From NCBI RefSeq assembly GCF_004217495.1, contig NZ_SHLC01000001.1, positions 806,001 through 870,000 of the forward strand: a stretch of 64,000 nucleotides of DNA, in the 5' to 3' direction. Position numbers and translations under genes: made by a program. Under the pieces are notes generated by a model. That model did not search any database, was not told the DNA's origin, and worked only from the letters and a program-made list of their open reading frames with translations. This stretch comes from Microterricola gilva (GTDB lineage: Bacteria; Actinomycetota; Actinomycetes; Actinomycetales; Microbacteriaceae). Of this stretch, positions 33,357-43,118 are shown in pieces. Position 1 is the stretch's first letter, and each line of letters opens with the position of its first letter.

Positions 33357-34142
33357 GAGGCGAACACAGTGACGCCGGCCGAGGCGGGCGGTGTGACGCG
33401 CAGCCGACGGCCGCTCGTGATCGTGGTGAGCATCGTCGTCGGCATCGCCGTGCTCATCGGGCTCTTCTTCGTCGCCGACGCCATCGTGCGCGGCGTCGCG
33501 GAACAGCGGGTCGCCGACGAGATCGTCAGCCAGTTCCCCGACAACGTCACGGCAACCCCGACCGTCACCATCGGCGGCACCAGCGTGATCGCGCAGTACC
33601 TCGGCGGCAGCTTCGAGGACATCACGATCTCGGCCCCGGATGCCGTCCTCGACGGCATTCCGGCCGATGTCACCCTGCACGCCACCGGCTACCCCGTCGA
33701 TGACAGCCAGCCCGTGACGGCGGTGAGCGGAACGGCGACGCTCAGCGAGGACGCCCTCAACCAGCTGATCGAGCGGACGGCGCCGAACTCGGCCGTGCAG
33801 CTCGGCGATGGGGAACTGAGCTACGCGGCATCCGCGACCTTTTTCGGCTTCACCGTCGGCTACCGGGTCACCGGCGAGCTCGAGGCGGCGGGCGACCACG
33901 TGCTCATCACGCCAACGGGTGCCGATGTCACGGCGGGCGGGGGCAATCTCGACCTCAGCAACCTCGTCGAGATGATCGTCGGCTCGGACCCGGTCAGCGT
34001 GTGCACTGCGCAGTACCTGCCGGAGGGCGTCGACGTCGCCGACATCGACGTCGCCCCCGGCAGCGTCACCGTGCGCCTGGCCGCGAGCGATCTCGTGATC
34101 GACGAGAACACGCTCGAGACGCTCGGGAGTTGCACGCCGTAA
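33354..34142 (+). CDS. DUF2993 (LmeA-like) membrane-anchored protein
   Basis: 262 residues from the second ATG; starting at the first duplicated ATG (33336) would add MSGGGN. One N-terminal membrane helix (PLVIVVSIVVGIAVLIGLFFVADAIV) is followed by a domain with the pattern AEQRVADEIVSQFPDNVTATPTVTIGG...VIAQYLGGSFEDITISAPD of DUF2993 proteins. In mycobacteria the relative LmeA is a periplasmic lipid-binding protein linked to cell-envelope glycolipid synthesis; here the role is inferred only. It follows argS by 40 nt and is probably co-transcribed. Confidence 0.82.
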   Translation: MEANTVTPAEAGGVTRSRRPLVIVVSIVVGIAVLIGLFFVADAIVRGVAEQRVADEIVSQFPDNVTATPTVTIGGTSVIAQYLGGSFEDITISAPDAVLDGIPADVTLHATGYPVDDSQPVTAVSGTATLSEDALNQLIERTAPNSAVQLGDGELSYAASATFFGFTVGYRVTGELEAAGDHVLITPTGADVTAGGGNLDLSNLVEMIVGSDPVSVCTAQYLPEGVDVADIDVAPGSVTVRLAASDLVIDENTLETLGSCTP

Positions 34143-34171
34143 CCGATTCGCTGGGGCCGCGCTGTTCTCGC

Positions 34172-34177
34172 TAGTAT
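34172..34177 (+). promoter_or_regulatory. -10 box TAGTAT, candidate promoter of the lysA operon
   Basis: TAGTAT would give a leader of ~110 nt before the GTG of lysA. I saw no leader peptide rich in Lys or Thr codons and no riboswitch-like fold in it. Confidence 0.4.
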
Positions 34178-34294
34178 TTGCGGTACCTCGCCCCACCGTC
34201 GGCGGCGTTGTCTGTTTGCTGGCTTCAGGGACCAATCCGGGTTCGCTCGCCGCGCAGTGTGACTCCCACTCGTTCTCTTCGTGAGGTCTTCACC

Positions 34295-35731
34295 GTGGCC
34301 ATATTCGCCCTTGCCCCCGAATGGCTGACCGTTCCGGTCGACGCCAATGCGCTCGATCCAGCCATCTGGCCGGAGAACGCCGAGCGCACCGCGAGCGGTG
34401 AGATCAGCATCGCCGGGGTGAGCGCCTCCGAGCTCGCCGCCCAGTTCGGCACCCCGCTCTACGTCTTCGACGAGGACGACGTCCGCGCGCGCGCCGAGCA
34501 CATGCGCGTAACATTCGAGTCCGCCTTCGCAGCCGTCGGCACCACTGTCTCCGTCTACTACGCGGGCAAGGCCTTCCTCAGCACCGCCGTCGTCGGCTGG
34601 GTGCGCGAGGCCGGCCTCCGCGTCGACGTGTGCAGCGGCGGCGAGCTGGCCGTCGCCCTCGCCGGTGGCGCGGATGCCGCCCAGCTCGGTTTCCACGGCA
34701 ACAACAAGTCGATCGCCGAGATCGAGCGCGCCGTCGGCCTCGGCCTCGGCACCATCGTGATCGACAGCGCGATCGAGATCGAGCGCGTCGCCGCGGCCGC
34801 CACGCGGCTCGGCCGCACGCAGGCCGTGCGCCTGCGCGTGAACAGCGGCGTGCACGCGCACACCCACGAGTTCCTGGCGACCGCCCACGAGGACCAGAAG
34901 TTCGGCATCACGCTCGCCGACGCCGCCGAGCTCGTCGCCGCGATCCGGGCACAGAGCAGCCTCGACTTCCGTGGCCTGCACTGCCACATCGGCTCGCAGA
35001 TCTTCGACGCGGCCGGCTTCGCCGAGTCGGCGGCCCGCCTGCTCTCCCTGCACGCGGAGCTGCTGGCCGACGGCCCCGTCCCCGAGCTCAACCTCGGCGG
35101 CGGCTTCGGCATCGCGTACACGGCCGCAGACACCCCGACCCCGCTCGAGGAGCTCGCAGCCGGCATGGCGGCGGCCGTCGCCGCCGTGTGCGCGCGCCTG
35201 CAGATCCCGCTGCCGCACATCGCCATCGAGCCTGGCCGCTCCATCGTCGGTCCAGGCGGCATCACGCTCTACGAGGTCGGCACGACCAAGCAGGTGACGG
35301 TTCCGGATGCCGCGTCGAACGACGGTGACGATGTCACCCGCCTCTACGTGAGCGTCGACGGCGGCATGAGCGACAACGCCCGCCCAGCGCTCTACGGCGC
35401 CGACTACACGGTGCGGGTGGCCAATCGGGCGCCTGCGGCATCCGTGCGCCTCGTGCGCGTCGCCGGCAAGCACTGCGAGTCCGGCGACATCGTCGTCGAT
35501 GCCGACTACCTGCCAGGCGACGTCGCCCCAGGCGACCTCGTGGCCGTCGCCGCGACCGGCGCATACTGCTTCTCGCTCGCGAGCAACTACAACTACCTCG
35601 GCCGCCCGCCCGTCGTCGCCGTGCGACGCGGCGTTGCCCGCGTGATCGTGCGCGGCGAGACCGAGACCGACCTGCTGGCCCGCGACACCGGTGTCGCCCC
35701 AACAACAACCAACGAGGAGCGCATCCGATGA
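34295..35731 (+). CDS. lysA: Diaminopimelate decarboxylase
   Basis: 478 residues. A PLP enzyme that converts meso-diaminopimelate to L-lysine, the last step of lysine synthesis. The PLP lysine is Lys92 in VYYAGKAF. Other family motifs are LGFHGNNKS, GLHCHIGSQI, LNLGGGFGIAY, IEPGRSIVGPGG and the C-terminal AGKHCESGD with the catalytic Cys. The GTG at 34295 has GAGG ~8 nt upstream. First gene of a four-gene operon in which every junction overlaps by 4 nt. Confidence 0.96.
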   Translation: MAIFALAPEWLTVPVDANALDPAIWPENAERTASGEISIAGVSASELAAQFGTPLYVFDEDDVRARAEHMRVTFESAFAAVGTTVSVYYAGKAFLSTAVVGWVREAGLRVDVCSGGELAVALAGGADAAQLGFHGNNKSIAEIERAVGLGLGTIVIDSAIEIERVAAAATRLGRTQAVRLRVNSGVHAHTHEFLATAHEDQKFGITLADAAELVAAIRAQSSLDFRGLHCHIGSQIFDAAGFAESAARLLSLHAELLADGPVPELNLGGGFGIAYTAADTPTPLEELAAGMAAAVAAVCARLQIPLPHIAIEPGRSIVGPGGITLYEVGTTKQVTVPDAASNDGDDVTRLYVSVDGGMSDNARPALYGADYTVRVANRAPAASVRLVRVAGKHCESGDIVVDADYLPGDVAPGDLVAVAATGAYCFSLASNYNYLGRPPVVAVRRGVARVIVRGETETDLLARDTGVAPTTTNEERIR

Positions 35732-37044
35732 TCGCCTACCGTTCCCTGCGCGTCGCCCTCCTGGGCGGCGGCTCCGTCGGCGCCCAGGTGGCCCGCTTGC
35801 TGCTCGAAGAGCAGGACGAGCTCGCACTGCGCGTCGGCGCCAAGCTCGAGCTCATCGGCATCGCCGTGCGTGACGTCACCGCCACGCGTACGGTCGACCT
35901 CCCGCAGGAGCTCTTCACCACGGATGCCGAGTCCCTGATCCTCGGCGCTGACGTCGTGATCGAGCTGATGGGCGGTATCGAGCCGGCCCGCACGCTGATC
36001 CTGCAGGCGCTCAGCTCCGGAGCCGACGTCGTCACAGCCAACAAGGCGCTGATCGCAACGCACGGCCCCGAACTGTTCGCGCTGGCGGAGCAGGTCGGCG
36101 CCCAGCTCAACTACGAGGCAGCCGTCGGCGGCGCGATCCCGATCATCCGGCCGTTGCGTGACAGCCTCGCCGGTGACACCGTCCACCGCATCCTCGGCAT
36201 CGTCAACGGCACGACGAACTTCATCCTCGACCAGATGGACTCGACAGGCGCGACGCTCGAGGACGCCCTCGCCACGGCGACGGAACTCGGCTACGCCGAG
36301 GCCGACCCGACCGCGGACATCGGCGGCTTCGACGCGGCGCAGAAGGCCGCGATCCTCGCCGGCCTCGCCTTCCACACCACTGTTCCGATCGAATCGGTCT
36401 ACCGCGAGGGCATCACGGAGGTGTCGGCCGAGCAGATCGCCTCGGCGCAGAAGGCCGGCTACGTCGTGAAGCTCCTCGCCGTGTGCGAGCGGGTCACCGA
36501 TCCGGCCACCGGCGCTGAGGGCGTCTCCGCCCGCGTGCACCCGGCCATGGTTCCCCGCGAGCACCCGCTTGCCGCCGTGCGCGGCGCCAACAATGCCGTC
36601 TTCGTCGAGGCGGAGTCAGCAGGCAGCCTGATGTTCTACGGTGCTGGCGCCGGTGGGGTCGAGACGGCATCCGCGGTGCTCGGCGACCTCGTCTCGCTCG
36701 GCCGCCGCCACGTCGCGGGAGGCCCCGGCCTCGGCGAATCCACCCACTCCGAACTCCCGATCCTCGACATCGGCAGCGTGAGCACGCGCTACTCGGTGAG
36801 CCTCGAGGTCGCCGACGAGTCCGGTGTGCTCGCAACGATCGCCGGCGTCTTCGCCGAGCACGGTGTCTCGGTCGAGCTCGTCGAGCAGTCGGTCCGCGGA
36901 GACTCCGGCACGGCTACCCTTGTGATCGGAACCCACAAAGCCCCCGAGGCGGCCCTCGCCGCAACGGTCGACGCCTTGTCGTCAAACAGTGTTGTGACAT
37001 CCGTCGCATCCGTCATCAGAGTTGAAGGAGCCCAGCGCCCATGA
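35728..37044 (+). CDS. hom: Homoserine dehydrogenase
   Basis: 438 residues. It reduces aspartate semialdehyde to homoserine with NAD(P)H, the branch point toward threonine and methionine. The N-terminal nucleotide fold is VALLGGGSVGAQVARLL; the catalytic domain has ADVVTANKALIATHG, NYEAAVGGAIPIIRPL and GTTNFILDQM. A C-terminal ACT domain (SVSLEVADESGVLATIAGVFAEHGVSVELVEQS) suggests feedback inhibition by threonine. The start overlaps lysA by 4 nt (ATGA). Confidence 0.96.
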   Translation: MIAYRSLRVALLGGGSVGAQVARLLLEEQDELALRVGAKLELIGIAVRDVTATRTVDLPQELFTTDAESLILGADVVIELMGGIEPARTLILQALSSGADVVTANKALIATHGPELFALAEQVGAQLNYEAAVGGAIPIIRPLRDSLAGDTVHRILGIVNGTTNFILDQMDSTGATLEDALATATELGYAEADPTADIGGFDAAQKAAILAGLAFHTTVPIESVYREGITEVSAEQIASAQKAGYVVKLLAVCERVTDPATGAEGVSARVHPAMVPREHPLAAVRGANNAVFVEAESAGSLMFYGAGAGGVETASAVLGDLVSLGRRHVAGGPGLGESTHSELPILDIGSVSTRYSVSLEVADESGVLATIAGVFAEHGVSVELVEQSVRGDSGTATLVIGTHKAPEAALAATVDALSSNSVVTSVASVIRVEGAQRP

Positions 37045-38138
37045 ACGCCCAGCCCAGCCCCACTTCACGGCAATGGCGCGGCGTGCTGCGTGAATACGCG
37101 GACCGCCTGAACGTGACGGATGCCACCCCCGTCATCACCCTGGGTGAGGGTGGAACCCCGCTCATTCCGGCCGCGGCGCTCTCCGCCCGCACCGGTGCAC
37201 AGGTGTGGGTCAAGTTCGAGGGAATGAACCCGACCGGTTCGTTCAAGGACCGCGGCATGACCATGGCCATCTCCAAGGCCGTCGAGGCCGGAGCCAAGGC
37301 CGTCATCTGCGCGTCGACCGGCAACACCTCGGCATCCGCGGCCGCGTACGCCACCCACGCGGGCATCACGGCCGCCGTGCTGGTGCCGGAGGGCAAGATC
37401 GCCATGGGCAAGCTCAGCCAGGCGGTCGTGCACAACGCACAGCTGCTGCAGGTGCAGGGCAACTTCGACGACTGCCTCGACATCGCCCGCGACCTCGCGG
37501 CCAACTACCCGGTGCACCTGGTCAACTCGGTCAACCCCGACCGTATCGAGGGCCAGAAGACGGCGGCATTCGAGGTCGTCGAGGCGCTCGGCGACGCCCC
37601 GGACTTCCACATCGTTCCCGTCGGCAACGCCGGTAACTACACGGCATACTTCCGCGGCTACAGCGAAGAGCTCGAGCGTGGCGCAACCAGCAAGCTGCCG
37701 CGCATGTTCGGCTTCCAGGCCGCGGGCTCCGCGCCGCTCGTGCTCGGCCACGTCGTCAAGAACCCCGAGACGATCGCGAGCGCCATCCGCATCGGCAACC
37801 CGGCATCGTGGGAGCTCGCCCTGAACGCGCGTGAGGTCAGCAACGGCTACTTCGGCGCCATCGACGACGCGCGCATCCTCGAGGCGTACCGCATCCTCGC
37901 CGGCGAGGTGGGCATCTTCGTCGAGCCGGCCTCCGCCATCAGCGTCGCCGGCCTGCTCGAGCAGGCGGATGCCGGCAAGATCCCCGCCGGCGCCACCGTC
38001 GTGCTCACGGTCACCGGACACGGCCTGAAGGACCCGCAGTGGGCACTGCAGACCGCAGACGGCTCGGCCGTCCAGCCCACGATCGTCCCGGTCGACACCG
38101 CAGAGATCGCCGGCGTGCTCGGCCTGGCCAAGGCATGA
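37041..38138 (+). CDS. thrC: Threonine synthase
   Basis: 365 residues. A PLP enzyme of fold type II that turns O-phosphohomoserine into threonine. The PLP lysine is Lys69 in PTGSFKDRGM; other motifs are VICASTGNTSASAAAYA and PVGNAGNYTAYFRG. The length fits the short bacterial class. It overlaps hom by 4 nt and thrB by 4 nt. Its position before thrB puts the last two threonine steps side by side. Confidence 0.96.
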   Translation: MNAQPSPTSRQWRGVLREYADRLNVTDATPVITLGEGGTPLIPAAALSARTGAQVWVKFEGMNPTGSFKDRGMTMAISKAVEAGAKAVICASTGNTSASAAAYATHAGITAAVLVPEGKIAMGKLSQAVVHNAQLLQVQGNFDDCLDIARDLAANYPVHLVNSVNPDRIEGQKTAAFEVVEALGDAPDFHIVPVGNAGNYTAYFRGYSEELERGATSKLPRMFGFQAAGSAPLVLGHVVKNPETIASAIRIGNPASWELALNAREVSNGYFGAIDDARILEAYRILAGEVGIFVEPASAISVAGLLEQADAGKIPAGATVVLTVTGHGLKDPQWALQTADGSAVQPTIVPVDTAEIAGVLGLAKA

Positions 38139-39118
38139 CGAGCGGCGACATGCCCGGCGCCGAGAACGCGCAGCGGAACACTCCGTTGACCGAGCTCGGC
38201 GCACTCATCGACGGCCGCCGCGTCGAGGTCAAGGTTCCGGCCACCACCGCGAACCTCGGCCCCGGCTTCGACACCCTCGGCCTGGCGCTGGCCCAGTACG
38301 ACGACCTCGTCGTCACGGCATCCGCGACCCCTGGCGTCTCCGTCGATGTCAGCGGTGTCGGTGCCGGCGAGGTGCCGACCGACGAATCGCACCTCGTCGT
38401 CCGCGCCATCGCGCACTCGCTGGCGCACTACGGCTACGCCCTGCCCGGTCTGCACCTCGAGGCGCACAACACGATCCCGCACGGTCGTGGCCTCGGATCC
38501 TCCGGTGCGGCGATCTCGGCCGGCGTCATCGCCGCCCGCGGTCTGCTCGCCGGCATCGTCGACATGAGCGATGCCGACGCGCTGGTGCTGGCCACCGAGC
38601 TGGAGGGCCACCCAGACAACGTCGCGCCCGCCCTCTTCGGCGGACTGACGATCGCGTGGATGACGCCAGAGGGACCGCAGCACAAGAAGCTGATGGTGCA
38701 CCGCGGCGTCTCGCCGGTCGTCTTCGTTCCGGAGGCCGAGATGTCGACGGCGCTGGCGCGCAGCCTGCAGCCGGAGTCCGTCCCGCACGAGGACGCCGTG
38801 TTCAACGTCTCGCGCTCGGCACTGCTGATCGCGGCCCTCATCCAGAGCCCCGAGCTGCTGCTCGCGGCCACAGAAGACAAACTGCACCAGAACTACCGTG
38901 CGGCCGCGATGCCGGAGACGAACCGTCTCATCTCGCTGCTGCGTGAGGCTGGCCTCCCGGCCGTCGTCTCCGGTGCTGGTCCATCGATTCTGGTGCTGGC
39001 GAGCGACCCCAGCCAGCGCCTGATTGCGGCGGAGCTCGTCGCGCAGCACGCGGAGACCCCGTGGCAGGCGCGCATGCTCGCCGTCGACGTCAAGGGAACG
39101 GTGCTCAGCGTCAGCTAG
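38135..39118 (+). CDS. thrB: Homoserine kinase
   Basis: 327 residues of the GHMP kinase family; phosphorylates homoserine for threonine synthase. Motif 1 is KVPATTANLGPGFDTLGLAL, the ATP loop IPHGRGLGSSGAAISAG, and the C-terminal motif VVSGAGPSILVLA. The N-terminal ~28 residues (MTSGDMPGAENAQRN...) are longer than usual, but the ATG at 38135 forms a standard 4-nt overlap with thrC. A strong hairpin follows 36 nt after the stop. Confidence 0.95.
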   Translation: MTSGDMPGAENAQRNTPLTELGALIDGRRVEVKVPATTANLGPGFDTLGLALAQYDDLVVTASATPGVSVDVSGVGAGEVPTDESHLVVRAIAHSLAHYGYALPGLHLEAHNTIPHGRGLGSSGAAISAGVIAARGLLAGIVDMSDADALVLATELEGHPDNVAPALFGGLTIAWMTPEGPQHKKLMVHRGVSPVVFVPEAEMSTALARSLQPESVPHEDAVFNVSRSALLIAALIQSPELLLAATEDKLHQNYRAAAMPETNRLISLLREAGLPAVVSGAGPSILVLASDPSQRLIAAELVAQHAETPWQARMLAVDVKGTVLSVS

Positions 39119-39153
39119 CACCGCCCAGCGTCACACTGCACGTGTTGCAGATT

Positions 39154-39193
39154 CGAGCGGATGCCGCAGCCTCGCGCTGCCGGCATCCGCTCG
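39154..39193 (+). terminator. Terminator hairpin after thrB
   Basis: CGAGCGGATGCCG pairs perfectly with CGGCATCCGCTCG; an inner CAGC/GCTG pair closes the loop. No T-run. The stem consists largely of the inverted GGATGCC motif. Confidence 0.75.
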
Positions 39194-39248
39194 TCTCGTC
39201 TCTGCGGGCCGGTTCTCGCGGTTGCTGGCGGGTGCGAGTCACAGCGTG

Positions 39249-39318
39249 GCGAGCATCGGTATCTGTTTCGTGGGTTTCGTTGGGATGGGCTGCCGCCTTT
39301 CGTGTCGCTGCGCGACAC
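39249..39318 (-). repeat. Dispersed ~70-bp intergenic repeat, copy 2
   Basis: Read on the minus strand it contains CACGAAAGGCGGCAGCCC and ends in CCGATGCTCGCC, matching copies at 2391 and 56414. It lies between the thrB terminator and the rho promoter. Confidence 0.65.
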
Positions 39319-39369
39319 GCCGGATGTTCCACGTAGAGCCGCTGTGCGGGAACGCCCGGTTCGGGGTGC

Positions 39370-39375
39370 TAGGCT
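39370..39375 (+). promoter_or_regulatory. -10 box TAGGCT, candidate rho promoter
   Basis: TAGGCT here would give a leader of ~180 nt before the rho ATG; a long leader is usual for rho, which regulates itself. No other feature is evident in 39376-39560. Confidence 0.4.
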
Positions 39376-39560
39376 GACATCGCACCCGGTAAACGACGCT
39401 CACAAGCGAACCAGAACCCGGTGTATTTCTAGCAACTATTGCTTCCGCTCGCGCCCACTGCTCTGCGCGTCATCTCTCTTGATACTCGCTTTCAGAAGCT
39501 CGAACGATCAGCTCCCTGGCACTCCCTCATGTTGTGCACAGGCGGAAGGACCACAACCCC

Positions 39561-41705
39561 ATGACTGATGTCACACCCGGCGCCACCGGCGCCCACACCC
39601 GCACCGCACTGAACGCCCTGCGCGTCGCCGAGCTCCAGGCTCTGGCGAACGAGCTCGGCATCAGCGGCGCAGGCAAGCTCCGCAAGGGCGAGCTCGTCGA
39701 CGCCATCACCGAGTCGCAGGCCGCAGCGGCCTCCGCGCCGGTGGAGGCCCCGGCCGCACCGGTCGCCGCACCGGTCGTCGCTGAGGCTCCGGCCGCTCAC
39801 GCAGAGTCGCCCGCCGCTCCGGCCGCTGACGAGGTTCCGGCAGTGCAGCCGGCCCGCGCCAAGCGTGGACCGCGTCGCGCGAGCACCTCGACCGCGGCAG
39901 CCGGCCACATCAACATCGAAGGCGGGACCGGGCTCGACAGCCTCGTGCCCGCGCTCGACGCCGTCGCCGCCAACAAGGCCCAGAAGGTCGAGCAGGCCCA
40001 GAAGGTCGAGCAGACCGAGAAGGCCGCAGAAACCGAGTCGGGCGAGGCAGCCGCAGAGAAGCCGGCCGGCCAGAACGAGCGTGGCGGTCGCAACCGTCGC
40101 AAGAACGGCCGCGCAACGGATGCCACGGCAACCGCTGAGGCAGCACCCGCCGCAGAGGCAGCAGGCGACGCCGCCGGCGCAGCCGAGCCGGCCGAATCGG
40201 ACGCCGCGGCGCCGGCAGCCGAGGAGCCCCGCCAGGGCCGCGGTCGCAACCGCAACCGCAACAAGCAGCAGAACAACGCAGAGCAGTCGGAGGACCGCCA
40301 GCAGGGCGAGCGCCAGCAGGGCGACCGTCAGCAGGGCGAGCGTCAGGGCAACCAGCGCGGTCAGCGCGGCCAGCAGCAGGACGGCCAGGGCGCCCAGCAG
40401 GGTCAGAACCGCGGCGAGCGTGACAGCGCCCGCGAGCAGCGCGAGCTGCTCGACGGTGAGCGCGGCGGCCGCAGCCGTTACCGTGACCGCAAGCGTCGCG
40501 GCGGAGCGAGCGACGAGGACTTCGAGCCGGAGCTCAGCGACGACGACGTGCTCGTTCCCGTCGCCGGCATCCTCGACGTGCTCGACAACTACGCCTTCGT
40601 GCGCACCAGCGGCTACCTGCCGGGACCGAGCGACGTCTACGTCTCGCTCGGCCAGGTCAAGAAGTACAACCTCCGCAAGGGTGACGCCGTCGTCGGCTCC
40701 ATCCGCCAGCCGCGCGAGGGTGACGCCAGCGGTCGACAGAAGTACAACGCGATCGTCAAGGTCGACTCGATCAACGGCCAGACCGTCGACGAGGCTGCCG
40801 CCCGCGTCGAGTTCCAGAAGCTGACCCCGCTCTACCCGCAGGAGCGCCTGCGCCTCGAAACCGAGTCGGGCAAGCTCACGCAGCGCATCATCGACCTCGT
40901 CGCCCCGATCGGCAAAGGCCAGCGCGGCCTGATCGTCGCGCCGCCGAAGGCCGGTAAGACGATCGTGCTGCAGCAGATCGCCAGCGCCATCGCCATCAAC
41001 AACCCCGAAGTCCACCTCATGGTCGTTCTGGTCGACGAGCGCCCCGAAGAGGTCACCGACATGCAGCGCACCGTCAAGGGTGAGGTCATCGCCTCCACCT
41101 TCGACCGCCCGGCAGAGGACCACACCACCGTCGCGGAGCTCGCCATCGAGCGTGCAAAGCGCCTCGTCGAGCTCGGCCACGACGTCGTCGTGCTGCTCGA
41201 CTCGATCACGCGCCTCGGCCGTGCGTACAACCTGGCTGCCCCGGCATCCGGTCGCATCCTCTCCGGCGGTGTCGACGCCTCGGCGCTCTACCCGCCCAAG
41301 CGCTTCTTCGGCGCTGCCCGCAACATCGAGAACGGTGGCTCGCTCACCATCCTGGCGACCGCGCTCATCGAGACCGGCTCCAAGATGGACGAGGTCATCT
41401 TCGAGGAGTTCAAGGGCACCGGCAACATGGAGCTGCGCCTCTCGCGTCAGCTCGCTGACAAGCGCATCTTCCCGGCCGTCGACGTCAACGCGTCCGGCAC
41501 CCGCCGCGAAGAGATGCTGATGAGCGCTGACGAGGTCCGGATCACCTGGAAGCTGCGTCGCGCCCTCGCTGGTCTCGACCAGCAGGCGGCCCTCGAGGCC
41601 GTGCTCGGCCGTCTCAAGGAGACCCAGTCCAACGTCGAGTTCCTCATGCAGGTGCAGAAGACGATGCCGGCCGGTGGCGCGAGCCACGAGAACGACCACC
41701 GCTAG
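39561..41705 (+). CDS. rho: Transcription termination factor Rho
   Basis: 714 residues, against ~420 in E. coli. The Rho N-terminal helix bundle ([30 protein letters not shown]) is followed by an insertion of ~250 residues rich in Ala/Glu and then in Arg, Asn, Gln and Gly ([22 protein letters not shown]), typical of actinobacterial Rho and thought to bind RNA. The cold-shock-like RNA domain starts near [25 protein letters not shown], Walker A is PPKAGKT (461-467), and the rest is a complete ATPase ring domain. GGAAGG lies ~11 nt before the ATG. Confidence 0.97.
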   Translation: MTDVTPGATGAHTRTALNALRVAELQALANELGISGAGKLRKGELVDAITESQAAAASAPVEAPAAPVAAPVVAEAPAAHAESPAAPAADEVPAVQPARAKRGPRRASTSTAAAGHINIEGGTGLDSLVPALDAVAANKAQKVEQAQKVEQTEKAAETESGEAAAEKPAGQNERGGRNRRKNGRATDATATAEAAPAAEAAGDAAGAAEPAESDAAAPAAEEPRQGRGRNRNRNKQQNNAEQSEDRQQGERQQGDRQQGERQGNQRGQRGQQQDGQGAQQGQNRGERDSAREQRELLDGERGGRSRYRDRKRRGGASDEDFEPELSDDDVLVPVAGILDVLDNYAFVRTSGYLPGPSDVYVSLGQVKKYNLRKGDAVVGSIRQPREGDASGRQKYNAIVKVDSINGQTVDEAAARVEFQKLTPLYPQERLRLETESGKLTQRIIDLVAPIGKGQRGLIVAPPKAGKTIVLQQIASAIAINNPEVHLMVVLVDERPEEVTDMQRTVKGEVIASTFDRPAEDHTTVAELAIERAKRLVELGHDVVVLLDSITRLGRAYNLAAPASGRILSGGVDASALYPPKRFFGAARNIENGGSLTILATALIETGSKMDEVIFEEFKGTGNMELRLSRQLADKRIFPAVDVNASGTRREEMLMSADEVRITWKLRRALAGLDQQAALEAVLGRLKETQSNVEFLMQVQKTMPAGGASHENDHR

Positions 41706-41714
41706 CTCTCCGTC

Positions 41715-41772
41715 AGAACCCGTCTGGGCCACCATGTGCACGATCGTGCACACGCTGGCGCAGGCGGGTTCT
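41715..41772 (+). terminator. Stem structure between rho and prfA with an 18-bp perfect palindrome
   Basis: Outer arms AGAACCCG (41715) and CGGGTTCT (41765) enclose the perfect palindrome TGTGCACGATCGTGCACA (41735-41752). A terminator or attenuator between the two genes is likely. Confidence 0.5.
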
Positions 41773-41806
41773 TGCCGTTGAGAGAGAATGAGTCACGGAG
41801 GAAGTC

Positions 41807-42886
41807 ATGTTTGAATCTGTCCAGGTTCTGTTCAAGGAACACGCCGAACTGCAGGAGCAGCTCGCCGACCCCGCGTTGCACGCGGACCCGGCGCGCGCCA
41901 AGAAGGTGAACCGGCGCTACGCCGAGCTGTCGAAGATCGTCGCGGCGCACGAGGGCTGGGTCCAGGCCCAGGAAGACCTCGCCGCGGCCAAGGAGCTGGC
42001 GAAGGAGGACGACGCCTTCGCCGAGGAGCTCCCGGCCATGGAGGAGCAGCTGGCGACCGCGCAGGAGAAGCTGCGCCGTCTGCTGATCCCGCGCGACCCG
42101 GATGACGGCCGCGACGTGATCATGGAGATCAAGGGTGGCGAGGGCGGCGCGGAGAGCGCGCTGTTCGCCGCGGACCTGCTGCGCATGTACATCCAGTACG
42201 CGGCATCCAAGGGCTGGAAGACCGAGATGCTCGAGAGCGACGAGAGCGACCTCGGCGGCTACAAGAACGTGCAGATCGCTATCAAGTCGAACGCGACCGA
42301 CCCGTCGCAGGGCGTCTGGGCGCACCTCAAGTACGAGGGCGGCGTGCACCGCGTGCAGCGCGTGCCGGCCACCGAGACGCAGGGGCGCATCCACACCTCC
42401 ACCACCGGCGTCCTCGTCTTTCCAGAGGTCGACGAGCCGGAGGAGGTCGAGATCCACGCGAACGACCTCAAGATCGACGTCTACCGCTCGAGCGGCCCAG
42501 GCGGCCAGTCGGTCAACACGACCGACTCCGCCGTGCGCATCACCCACCTCCCGACCGGCATCGTCGTCGCCATGCAGAACGAGAAGAGCCAGCTGCAGAA
42601 CCGCGAGGCAGGCATGCGCGTGCTGCGCGCCCGCATCCTGGCCCGCCGCCAGGAGGAGCAGGCAGAGCTGGACAGCGCCAAGCGCAAGACGCAGATCCGC
42701 ACTATGGACCGTTCAGAGCGCATCCGCACGTACAACTTCCCGGAGAACCGCATCGCGGATCACCGCACCGGGTACAAGGCGTACAACCTCGACTCCGTCA
42801 TGAACGGCGCGCTCGAGCCCGTCATCGAATCGGCGATCCACGCCGACGAGGAGGCGCGCCTGGCCGACATCGGCGACCAGGGCTAA
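41807..42886 (+). CDS. prfA: Peptide chain release factor 1
   Basis: 359 residues. It recognises UAA and UAG. The codon-reading tripeptide PAT is at 187-189 and the catalytic GGQ at 232-234 in [17 protein letters not shown]. Full length with the N-terminal coiled domain 1. GGAGGAAG lies 4-5 nt before the ATG. The methyltransferase for this GGQ glutamine, prmC, would usually be next, but here two cysteine genes on the other strand separate them. Confidence 0.97.
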   Translation: MFESVQVLFKEHAELQEQLADPALHADPARAKKVNRRYAELSKIVAAHEGWVQAQEDLAAAKELAKEDDAFAEELPAMEEQLATAQEKLRRLLIPRDPDDGRDVIMEIKGGEGGAESALFAADLLRMYIQYAASKGWKTEMLESDESDLGGYKNVQIAIKSNATDPSQGVWAHLKYEGGVHRVQRVPATETQGRIHTSTTGVLVFPEVDEPEEVEIHANDLKIDVYRSSGPGGQSVNTTDSAVRITHLPTGIVVAMQNEKSQLQNREAGMRVLRARILARRQEEQAELDSAKRKTQIRTMDRSERIRTYNFPENRIADHRTGYKAYNLDSVMNGALEPVIESAIHADEEARLADIGDQG

Positions 42887-42915
42887 ACAGCAACGCACCC
42901 GCGCAACACTCCAGA

Positions 42916-42952
42916 CAGTGGCGCAGACGGCTCAGGCCGCTCTGCGCCACTG
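42916..42952. terminator. Bidirectional terminator hairpin between prfA and cysE
   Basis: CAGTGGCGCAGA pairs perfectly with TCTGCGCCACTG; an inner CGGC/GCCG extends the stem. It lies between convergent genes. Confidence 0.75.
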
Positions 42953-43118
42953 CTGCGTTCAGCGCCACCGCGTCAGCTGCCACGCGAATGGCGTTCGCGG
43001 CCCGGATTCTGCGCGCCGGCCCGGGGTATTCACCTGGCCCGTGCACAGAACGCGGGCCCCGAGATTCAGACTCGGGCGCGGACGCGCGGCGGGCGGATGC
43101 CGCTGGCGGGCCCTCGGG

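Noticed and set aside
31601-33685. Long minus-strand open frame opposite argS
   Set aside because: It is a shadow of argS and would overlap the argS promoter; no known motif.
34178-34294. Lysine riboswitch or Lys/Thr leader peptide before lysA
   Set aside because: The ~110-nt leader has no recognisable lysine aptamer pattern and no short frame rich in Lys or Thr codons.
39760-40500. Intein or foreign insertion in Rho
   Set aside because: The ~250-residue insert is low-complexity Ala/Glu then Arg/Asn/Gln-rich, as known for actinobacterial Rho; no splicing motifs.
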